Positions 14,421 to 20,452 of a stretch of DNA of 37,362 nt are shown here, piece after piece. Position 1 is the first letter of the stretch. The number at the start of each line of letters is the position of its first letter. The notes below the pieces were generated by a model, which ran no database searches, was not told where the DNA came from, and was given only the letters and a program-made list of their open reading frames with translations. Source of the stretch: Alphaproteobacteria bacterium (GTDB lineage Bacteria; Pseudomonadota; Alphaproteobacteria; Rhodobacterales; Rhodobacteraceae); NCBI GenBank assembly GCA_009908505.1, contig JAAAPD010000048.1, positions 1 to 37,362 on the forward strand, read 5' to 3'. Both the position numbers and the translations under genes were made by a program.

Positions 14421-15278
14421 ATGATGCAAAAATTGGACAAGCGCAGTCGCGCCACCCTGTTCCGGGACCGCCTGACCGAGGCCATGTCAGACCGCGGCGA
14501 GACCCAGGCCGGGCTGGCAAGACGGATCGGGGTGGATCGGTCCACGGTGTCGCAATTGCTGACCGGCGGCGGCGCGCGCCTTCCAAATGCCCAGGTCGTT
14601 GCCGAATGCGCCGGGGCATTGGGGGTCTCGGCCGATTGGCTGCTGGGCCGCACCGACCGACCCGAGACCGCCGCCGACCTGGTCGCCGCCGCGATGGAGA
14701 TCACCCGGGCCCCGCGCGCGCTGGTGGACGAACAGATCTTCGCCTGGCACCAGCAGGCGGCAGGCTACAAGGTGCGCCACGTTCCCGCCGGCCTTCCGGA
14801 CATGTTCAAGACGCCCGAGGTGCTGAAATGGGAATACGAACCCTCGCTGGGGCGCAGCACCGAACAGGCGCTCGGCGCCTCGCAGGACCGGCTGAGCTGG
14901 ATGCGGCAGGCCCGGTCCGACTACGAGATCGCCGTGCCGCTCTACGAGTTAACCAGTTTCGCCAAGGGGACCGGCTATTACGAAGGGCTGCCCGCACCGG
15001 TGCGCCGGGCCCAGCTGGACCGGCTGGGCGAGTTGCACGAACACTTCTACCCCACCCTGCGGCTGCATCTCTTCGACGCGCGACAACTCTTCGCGTCCCC
15101 GCTCACGGTCTTCGGACCACTGATGGCGGTGCTCTATATCGGGCAGAATTACCTGGCATTCCGCGACACCGACCGCGTGCAATTTATGACCCGGCATTTC
15201 GACCTGCTGGTCCGCGAAGCGTTGATCGACGCACGCGAGTTGCCGGCCTTTCTGGACGACCTGCGCAAGGCGATCTAG
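14421..15278 (+). CDS. XRE-family helix-turn-helix regulator
   Basis: A 285-residue protein. Residues about 15-75 form a Cro/CI-type helix-turn-helix domain (ETQAGLARRIGVDRSTVSQLLTGG, then LGVSADWLLGRTD). The remaining 200 residues are a separate domain I do not recognise, with WEYEPSLGRSTEQALG, DYEIAVPLYELTSFAKGTGYYEG and a C-terminal helical part; it may bind a ligand or serve dimerisation. It is divergent from the DUF2061/desaturase operon across a short AT-rich region with a dyad, so control of membrane-lipid genes is plausible. Two adjacent ATGs (14421, 14424) could start it. Its TAG stop sits in the 5' arm of a hairpin whose 3' arm touches the rhomboid ribosome binding site. Confidence 0.85.
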   Translation: MMQKLDKRSRATLFRDRLTEAMSDRGETQAGLARRIGVDRSTVSQLLTGGGARLPNAQVVAECAGALGVSADWLLGRTDRPETAADLVAAAMEITRAPRALVDEQIFAWHQQAAGYKVRHVPAGLPDMFKTPEVLKWEYEPSLGRSTEQALGASQDRLSWMRQARSDYEIAVPLYELTSFAKGTGYYEGLPAPVRRAQLDRLGELHEHFYPTLRLHLFDARQLFASPLTVFGPLMAVLYIGQNYLAFRDTDRVQFMTRHFDLLVREALIDARELPAFLDDLRKAI

Positions 15279-15295
15279 GGTCCTCGCAACCCTAG
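15275..15295 (+). promoter_or_regulatory. Hairpin linking the XRE stop codon to the rhomboid ribosome binding site
   Basis: CTAGGGT (15275-15281) pairs perfectly with ACCCTAG (15289-15295) across a 7-base loop. The 5' arm contains the TAG stop of the regulator gene (15276-15278), and the 3' arm overlaps the start of the AGGAACGG ribosome binding site of the rhomboid gene (from 15294). Ribosomes ending on the first gene would open the stem, a layout suited to translational coupling. Confidence 0.6.
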
Positions 15296-15304
15296 GAACG
15301 GACT

Positions 15305-16057
15305 ATGCCCATGCTGCCCATCCGCGACCACAACCCGTCGGAAAAGGTGCCCTACGTCACCTTCGCGCTGATCGCGATCAACATCGCGGTCTTTCTTTTT
15401 GACGCGGCGATCGTTCAGACGCAGGCCCAGCAATGGGAGTTCTATGTCGACTTCGCCTTCTTCCCGCTGCTGGTCAGCGAAGGACAGGGCTATACCGGCA
15501 TCCTGACCCACATGTTCCTGCATGGCGGCTGGATGCACCTGGGCGGCAACATGCTGTTCCTGTGGATCTATGGCGACAACATGGAAGAGGAACTGGGCCA
15601 TTTCGGTTTCGTGATCTTCTACGTTTTGGCCGGGCTGGCCGCGGCCTGGCTGCAATACCTGCCCGATCCCGAAAGCCGGGTGCCCATGGTGGGCGCTTCG
15701 GGCGCCATCGCAGGCGTGATGGGCGGCTACCTTCTGATGTTCCCGCGGGCGCGGGTGGACGTGTTCATCTTCCTGATCATCATCATCCGCATCATCCCCT
15801 TTCCCGCCTGGATCGTTTTGGGGCTGTGGTTCGGCCTGCAATTCTTCAACGGGATCAGCGCCGACCTGTCGGGCGGCGGCGTCGCCTACTGGGCCCATGT
15901 CGGGGGGTTCGTGGCCGGGTTCGCCATGACCTTGCCGGTCTGGCTGCGGCGCGGCGCACGGCGCTACTGGGTACGCACCGAGGGGCATCCGCCCCACCCC
16001 GAGGCGCATTACGACTTCATGGACAGCTCGGTGCCGCGGGTGCGCCGGCGCAAATGA
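15305..16057 (+). CDS. Rhomboid-family intramembrane serine protease
   Basis: A 250-residue polytopic membrane protease. The catalytic dyad is visible: S132 in GASG (VPMVGASGAIAGVMGGYLL) and H198 in YWAHVGGFVAG. The loop-1 signature HGGWMHLGGNMLFLWIYGDNME, with the conserved HLGGN, precedes it. Six or so membrane segments are predicted, beginning near residue 17, and a basic tail ends the protein. Rhomboids cut substrates within the membrane; this one's substrate is unknown. The start at 15305 follows AGGAACGG. It is 26 bases downstream of the XRE regulator gene, connected by a hairpin, and convergent with metF. Confidence 0.92.
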   Translation: MPMLPIRDHNPSEKVPYVTFALIAINIAVFLFDAAIVQTQAQQWEFYVDFAFFPLLVSEGQGYTGILTHMFLHGGWMHLGGNMLFLWIYGDNMEEELGHFGFVIFYVLAGLAAAWLQYLPDPESRVPMVGASGAIAGVMGGYLLMFPRARVDVFIFLIIIIRIIPFPAWIVLGLWFGLQFFNGISADLSGGGVAYWAHVGGFVAGFAMTLPVWLRRGARRYWVRTEGHPPHPEAHYDFMDSSVPRVRRRK

Positions 16058-16069
16058 CCGGCGCGCCGC

Positions 16070-16933
16070 TCAGGCGACGTTCTGAAGCTTGACCTCGGGC
16101 TGAATGCCCAGCGCATGGCAGACATCGCGCGTCAACTCGGGCTTGTTGAGCGTGTAGAAATGCAGGTGCTCGACCCCGCCCGACAGCAGATCGTCGCACA
16201 ACTCGGTTGCCAGCGCCGTGGCCAGAAGGTCGCCGCCGCCGTCGCGTTCGGCGTTCTCGAACCCATCGGCAACGACAGGCGGGATCGTCGTGCCGCAGGC
16301 CTGCGCGAAGCGCCGTGTCCCGGGCCAGTTTTCCACCGGCAGGATACCGGGGATCAGCGTCGCGTCGATTCCGGCCTTTTCACAGGCATCGCGGAACCGG
16401 AAGAAGGTTTCGGCCTCGAAGAAGAACTGGGTGATCGCGGTATCGGCCCCGGCGTCGATCTTGCGTTTCAGGTGCTCGATATCGGCCGCATGATCGGCGG
16501 AATCGGGATGGCGTTCGGGATAGGCCCCCACGGTCACATCAAAGCCGCGATCGGCCAGAGCCGCGACAAGATCGACCGAGCCGGAAAACCCGTCCGGCTG
16601 TGCCCGGAACCGGCCCGCGCCCCTGGGCGGATCGCCCCGAAGGGCGACGATGCGGGACACGCCCGCCGCGCGATACTGGTCGGCGATGGCCAGGGTTTCC
16701 TGCTTGCTCGCCTCGACACAGGTCAGGTGAGCGGCCACGTCCAGGCCGGTCTGCGCGCCGATAGCCTCGACCGCCTCATGGGTCAACCGGCGCGTCGTGC
16801 CGCCGGCGCCATAGGTCACCGACACGAAGTCCGGCGCCAGCGGCGCCAGGGCCGTCACGCAATCCCACAGCCGAAAGGATTGCGGCAGCGATTTGGGCGG
16901 AAAGAATTCGAAAGACAGCGATGGGCGGGACAT
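16070..16933 (-). CDS. metF: 5,10-methylenetetrahydrofolate reductase
   Basis: A 287-residue FAD enzyme that reduces methylene-THF to methyl-THF for methionine synthesis. The family start SFEFFPPKS, then FVSVTYGAGGTTR, HLTCVEAS, IVALRGDPP, ITQFFFEAETFFRF, IPGILPV and the C-terminal HLHFYTLNKPELT are all present. Length matches short bacterial MetF. The frame stays open far upstream through the divergent metR gene, but only the ATG at 16933 gives the conserved N-terminus. It is divergent from metR with 75 bases between; a MetR-box-like site lies there, so activation by MetR with homocysteine, as in enterobacteria, is likely. Confidence 0.96.
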   Translation of the reverse strand: MSRPSLSFEFFPPKSLPQSFRLWDCVTALAPLAPDFVSVTYGAGGTTRRLTHEAVEAIGAQTGLDVAAHLTCVEASKQETLAIADQYRAAGVSRIVALRGDPPRGAGRFRAQPDGFSGSVDLVAALADRGFDVTVGAYPERHPDSADHAADIEHLKRKIDAGADTAITQFFFEAETFFRFRDACEKAGIDATLIPGILPVENWPGTRRFAQACGTTIPPVVADGFENAERDGGGDLLATALATELCDDLLSGGVEHLHFYTLNKPELTRDVCHALGIQPEVKLQNVA

Positions 16934-16978
16934 GGGGCACTCCGTTGGTTTCCTCGCCTTGTCCCACGACACGACTTG

Positions 16979-16991
16979 TGAGACAAATTCA
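16979..16991. promoter_or_regulatory. Candidate MetR box in the metF-metR divergent region
   Basis: TGAG-ACAAA-TTCA matches the enterobacterial MetR consensus TGAA-N5-TTCA with one mismatch. It lies 46 bases upstream of the metF start and 18 bases upstream of the metR start, where a LysR-type activator normally binds. It is the only close match I saw there. Confidence 0.55.
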
Positions 16992-17008
16992 TAACTTCGA
17001 ACACCATC

Positions 17009-17926
17009 ATGAGAACCATGCATATTGAATTTCGTCACCTGCGCACCATCAAGGCCATACACGAAACCGGCGGGTTGGCCCGCGCCGCCGACATTTTGGG
17101 CATCACCCAGTCGGCGCTGAGCCACCAGATCAAGGGGATCGAGGACCAGGCCGGGGTCGAGCTGTTCGTGCGCCGGTCCAAGCCGCTGAAGCTGTCGCCC
17201 GCCGGGAAACGCCTGCTGGCCGCCGCCGACCGGATCCTGCCCGAGGTCGAGGCGCTCCAGGCAGAATTCGAGGGGCTGGTGCAGGGCCGCGCTGGCCGTT
17301 TGCATATCGCCATCGAATGCCATGCCTGTTTCGAATGGCTGTTCCCGGTGCTGGAACAGTTCCGCAAGGCGTGGCCCGAGGTGGACGTGGACATTCGCGC
17401 CGGGCTGGCCTTCGACGCGATGCCCGCGCTGATCAAGGAAGACGTGGACCTCGTCATCACCTCGGACCCCGAGGAGACACCCGGCGTCACCTACCTGCCG
17501 TTGTTCGATTACGAACCCGTCTTCGTGGCCGCCGCAAATCACCCGCTGGCCGCGAAGCCCTTTGTCGACCCCGAGGACTTTCGCGGCGAGACCCTGATCA
17601 CCTATCCCGTCGACAGGTCCAAGCTGGACATCTTCTCGCAATTTCTGACCCCGGCAAAGGTGGAGCCGGCGGCGATCCGGCCGGTCGAACTGACGGCGGT
17701 GATTCTGCTTCTGGTCGCGTCGGGGCGCGGTGTGACCGTCCTGCCCGACTGGGTGCTGCGGCAAACCCGTTTCGGATCGGACTACATCACCCGCCCGCTG
17801 ACCGAAAAGGGCATCACGCGGCGCCTGTTCGCCGCTGTGCGCAGCGTCGATTCCGACCTGCCGTTCATGGCGCACCTGGCCCGGCTTGCCCGGCAGGAGG
17901 CCGTGCGCCTGCAACGCAGCGCCTAG
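17009..17926 (+). CDS. metR: LysR-type transcriptional activator MetR
   Basis: A 305-residue LysR-family regulator. The N-terminal winged helix-turn-helix is clear (FRHLRTIKAIHETGGLARAADILGITQSALSHQIKGIE in part), followed by the MetR-specific opening of the effector domain, LHIAIECHACFEWLFPVLEQF, which is shared with E. coli MetR and distinguishes it from other LysR proteins; homocysteine is the expected co-effector. Further family segments are DLVITSDPEETPGV, ETLITYPVDRSKLDIF and GRGVTVLPDWVL. It is divergent from metF. A second ATG at 17018 gives MHIEFRHL, closer to the usual MetR N-terminus; neither start has a strong ribosome binding site, so the true start could be 9 bases later. Confidence 0.93.
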   Translation: MRTMHIEFRHLRTIKAIHETGGLARAADILGITQSALSHQIKGIEDQAGVELFVRRSKPLKLSPAGKRLLAAADRILPEVEALQAEFEGLVQGRAGRLHIAIECHACFEWLFPVLEQFRKAWPEVDVDIRAGLAFDAMPALIKEDVDLVITSDPEETPGVTYLPLFDYEPVFVAAANHPLAAKPFVDPEDFRGETLITYPVDRSKLDIFSQFLTPAKVEPAAIRPVELTAVILLLVASGRGVTVLPDWVLRQTRFGSDYITRPLTEKGITRRLFAAVRSVDSDLPFMAHLARLARQEAVRLQRSA

Positions 17927-17990
17927 CCCCTTGTTCCACCCGTCGCGATTGCCTATACGCGCGGCTTGATCCCGCCCAAAGGAGCCCGCG

Positions 17991-18776
17991 ATGACCGGCA
18001 GCGCCAACCTCAACGTCATGACCAGCACCGCCCGCCGCGTCGGCCGGGCCCTGCTGAAGGATTTCGGCGAGGTCGAGAACCTCCAGGTCTCGACCAAGGG
18101 GCCGGGCGATTTCGTCAGCCGCGCCGACCGCAACGCCGAGGAAATGATCCGCACCGCCCTGATGGAGGCGCGGCCCACCTACGGGTTCCTGGGCGAGGAA
18201 GGCGCCGAGATCGAGGGCGAGGACCCGACACGCCGCTGGATCGTTGATCCGCTGGATGGCACCACCAATTTTCTGCACGGCATGCCGCACTGGGCGATTT
18301 CCATCGCGCTGGAACACAAGGGCAAGATCGTCGCGGGCGTGGTCCATGACCCGGTGAAGGACGAATGCTTCTTCGCCGAAAAGGGCGAAGGCGCCTGGAT
18401 GAACAACCGCCGCCTGCGCGTGTCGGGCCGCACGCGGATGATCGAATGCTGTTTCGCCACCGGTCTGCCATTCGGCGGCCGGTCCGACCTGCCCGCCACA
18501 CTGCGTGACCTTGGCCGCCTACTGCCCGCCTGTGCCGGGGTGCGGCGCTGGGGCGCGGCGTCGCTGGACCTGGCCTATGTTGCCGCGGGCCGCTACGACG
18601 GGTTCTGGGAACGCCGCCTGCACGCATGGGACATGGCCGCCGGGATGATCCTCGTCAAGGAAGCCGGCGGTATCGTCGAGCCGCTCGATCCTGCGGGCGA
18701 CATCATGGCCGATGGCGAGATCATCTGCGCCGCCGAACCGATCTTCGAGAAATTCGCCACGGTGATCCGGGGCTGA
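17991..18776 (+). CDS. Inositol monophosphatase family protein (SuhB-like)
   Basis: A 261-residue Mg2+-dependent phosphatase of the inositol monophosphatase superfamily. Metal-binding motifs are all present: the first Glu in FLGEEG, WIVDPLDGTTNF (the DPLDGT signature) and WDMAAGMILVKEAGG near the C-terminus. The middle HGMPHWAISIAL and the FFAEKGEGAWMNN segment fit SuhB. Such proteins hydrolyse inositol-1-phosphate or related sugar phosphates, and E. coli SuhB also joins rRNA antitermination complexes; which role applies here cannot be decided. The start at 17991 follows AAAGGAG. It lies 64 bases after metR and is followed by a stem-loop. Confidence 0.92.
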   Translation: MTGSANLNVMTSTARRVGRALLKDFGEVENLQVSTKGPGDFVSRADRNAEEMIRTALMEARPTYGFLGEEGAEIEGEDPTRRWIVDPLDGTTNFLHGMPHWAISIALEHKGKIVAGVVHDPVKDECFFAEKGEGAWMNNRRLRVSGRTRMIECCFATGLPFGGRSDLPATLRDLGRLLPACAGVRRWGAASLDLAYVAAGRYDGFWERRLHAWDMAAGMILVKEAGGIVEPLDPAGDIMADGEIICAAEPIFEKFATVIRG

Positions 18777-18813
18777 GCCCCACGGGAAACCGGACGGTAA
18801 CGCAAAAGAGAAC

Positions 18814-18838
18814 GCCCGGCCCCAACAGGCTGCCGGGC
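18814..18838 (+). terminator. Probable terminator after the inositol monophosphatase-family gene
   Basis: A perfect 7-bp GC-rich stem (GCCCGGC 18814-18820 with GCCGGGC 18832-18838) and an 11-base loop are followed by CTTGTTC, a weak U-tract, 37 bases after the stop codon. Confidence 0.55.
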
Positions 18839-18893
18839 CTTGTTCACATACGGGCCCGAACGGGGCCGGGTCGAGGGCATTTCCTCGGGGATT

Positions 18894-18907
18894 GACTTTC
18901 CAAAGTC
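18894..18907. promoter_or_regulatory. Palindrome GACTTT-CC-AAAGTC upstream of the Cys-rich hypothetical gene
   Basis: A perfect 14-bp palindrome lies 43 bases upstream of the start at 18951. Its left arm overlaps a TTGACT (-35-like, 18892-18897), so a bound protein would block the promoter. A TTTTT run follows, but the stem with a workable loop is too short for a convincing terminator. No clear -10 box was found at standard spacing. Confidence 0.45.
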
Positions 18908-18950
18908 TTTTTGTCAGGAATTGGTTGTCCGTTGCAAGCAAGAGCCTGAC

Positions 18951-19400
18951 ATGACCGACACCATTCCCTGCCGAGGCGCGGCGCCGGTCGGCCAGATCGC
19001 CGACCTTCCCGCCCATGAAGCCGCCGCTGTGCTGTTCCTGCGCCGATGGACCGGCACAGAACAGGTCGAGCGGACGGCTGGGCAAGAGGCCGACTACTAC
19101 TTGGCCCAGATATTCGAGATGCTGCATCGCTTTGGTCGTCGTCCCTTGATGCGCCACCATGCGGGGTGCAGCTGCCTTGGCGCGGACGAGGCCTGTTTCG
19201 CGCAGCTGATCGGCGGCGCCAGCGACGGCGACCGCGAGGACACGATGATGATCGCCTGCCTTCTGGTGCGGGCCGATGCGGCGCCGATCCTGACCGATAT
19301 CGCCCAGATGGCGGCGCTTCACCTGCGGCGACGGGGCGCGAAAGTTCAGAGTGCCACGGCACAGGACCGCGCCTGCCCCGCGCGCCCCGTGCTGCACTAG
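18951..19400 (+). CDS. Cys-rich hypothetical protein
   Basis: A 149-residue soluble protein that I do not recognise by function. The middle carries a compact motif RHHAGCSCLGADEACF with C73, C75 and C82 preceded by H69-H70, which could bind a metal or an Fe-S cluster, or form a redox pair. A long amphipathic helix precedes it (ADYYLAQIFEMLHRFGRR), and the C-terminal part (TMMIACLLVRADAAPILTDIAQMAALHLRR) is helical. It looks like a conserved alphaproteobacterial hypothetical rather than a chance frame: it has its own palindromic promoter region and its codon pattern is like that of its neighbours. The ribosome binding site is weak. Its TAG stop overlaps that of the convergent DUF2235 gene within CTAG. 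Confidence 0.7.
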   Translation: MTDTIPCRGAAPVGQIADLPAHEAAAVLFLRRWTGTEQVERTAGQEADYYLAQIFEMLHRFGRRPLMRHHAGCSCLGADEACFAQLIGGASDGDREDTMMIACLLVRADAAPILTDIAQMAALHLRRRGAKVQSATAQDRACPARPVLH

Positions 19401-20452
19401 CCTTCCCTGGCCATATCCTGAACGGTGTCGGATTGGCGCGCGGCCAGTGTCGCGTGCAGACGTTCGGACCGGTCACGCCCCACGACGCGCGGCTTGCGCA
19501 TCACGAACAGCTTGCCCCAGCCCCGCCAGGTGCTGACCGAGGGCGCATCCGGATCGCAAGGAAACCGGTCGCGCCAGTCCTCGGGCAGGGGCAGGCCGCA
19601 GCTTGCCAGCCGTTCCAGCATCCAGACCAGCGAGATATTGGCCAGCGGACGGGCCGGGTGAAACCCGCCAAGCTGACCGCCCACGTCGCCATGGGTGCCA
19701 CGAAACCAGACCTGCTCGACCCGCGCCGTGCGTTCGGGCGGACATGCCCATAGCACCGGCGCATAGGCCTCGCGCGTTTCGTCATGCGCCAAAGCGTGAA
19801 AGCCGTGCTGGATGCAGGGCCCCAGCTCGTGGTTGTGGAAGCGGTGCTTTTCCTCTGCGACCTGCCACAGAAGGGGCAGGCGCAGGCCGAGGGCCTTGAC
19901 CGTGTCCCAGACAGCGACCGCCTCGATCTGGACGTCCTGCTGGCAGTAGTCGCGGCAAAAGGCCTCGGCCACCGGGCCCCGCGCCCCGGCCCGGTAGTGG
20001 CGATAGGCTTGGCGAATCATGCGTTCGGTCGCGCAATCGGCGCGCACAAGCCCCACCAGATCCACGATTCCCGCCAGCGACCGTACCGCGTAGGCCCCAC
20101 GCGAAAACCCGGCGAGGATGATCCGGTCGCCGGGCCGATAGCGCGTGGCCAGCACGCCGTAAGCGCGCTGAATCTGACGGTTTATGCCCCGGCCCACCAT
20201 TACGTCCATCGTGCGCGACCAATCGCGCCATTGAATGCCCGCCTCGTAATAGACGGTCAGGTTGGTGCGGCGTCCCGCCTCGAGGATCAGCTTGTAGAGC
20301 TGGCCGGCGTGGCTCTCCTCGCCCTCGGCCAGCGAGGACATGGTGCCGTCGATGATGATGACATGGGTCGCGGGACCACGGCGGCGGCTGGCCCCGGCCT
20401 CGGCCCGAGGGCCACGGCCGAAGAACGCCAGAAGGCGGTCACGCAGCCGCAT
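19397..20452 (-). CDS. DUF2235 alpha/beta hydrolase-like protein
   Basis: A 351-residue protein of the DUF2235 family, an alpha/beta hydrolase-like group that includes type VI secretion phospholipase effectors such as Tle1 and many housekeeping proteins of unknown role. The nucleophile elbow is GFSRGAYAVRSLAG, with the Ser in GFSRG. HVIIIDGTMSSLAEGEESHA is the typical first strand and loop, followed by YYEAGIQWRDWSRTMDVMVG. WFRGTHGDVGG holds the late catalytic Asp/His candidates. There is no signal peptide and no VgrG or immunity gene nearby, so it is probably not a T6SS effector. The start at 20452 lies inside the upstream molybdenum hydroxylase gene (14-base overlap), so the two are cotranscribed. 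Confidence 0.82.
   Translation of the reverse strand: MRLRDRLLAFFGRGPRAEAGASRRRGPATHVIIIDGTMSSLAEGEESHAGQLYKLILEAGRRTNLTVYYEAGIQWRDWSRTMDVMVGRGINRQIQRAYGVLATRYRPGDRIILAGFSRGAYAVRSLAGIVDLVGLVRADCATERMIRQAYRHYRAGARGPVAEAFCRDYCQQDVQIEAVAVWDTVKALGLRLPLLWQVAEEKHRFHNHELGPCIQHGFHALAHDETREAYAPVLWACPPERTARVEQVWFRGTHGDVGGQLGGFHPARPLANISLVWMLERLASCGLPLPEDWRDRFPCDPDAPSVSTWRGWGKLFVMRKPRVVGRDRSERLHATLAARQSDTVQDMAREG

Noticed and set aside
16934..18178. Upstream extension of the metF frame on the minus strand into a 702-codon open frame
   Set aside because: It runs antisense through metR, whose LysR motifs are unmistakable; the MetF family starts at the ATG at 16933. The rest is an effect of GC-rich codon use.
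18902..18912. AAAGTC followed by TTTTT read as an intrinsic terminator
   Set aside because: With a workable loop the stem would be only about 5 AT-rich pairs; a more convincing stem-loop lies at 18814-18838. A promoter-region palindrome fits better.
19397..20452. DUF2235 protein as a type VI secretion effector
   Set aside because: There is no VgrG, PAAR, Hcp, adaptor or immunity gene nearby, and the gene is joined to a metabolic molybdenum hydroxylase gene.
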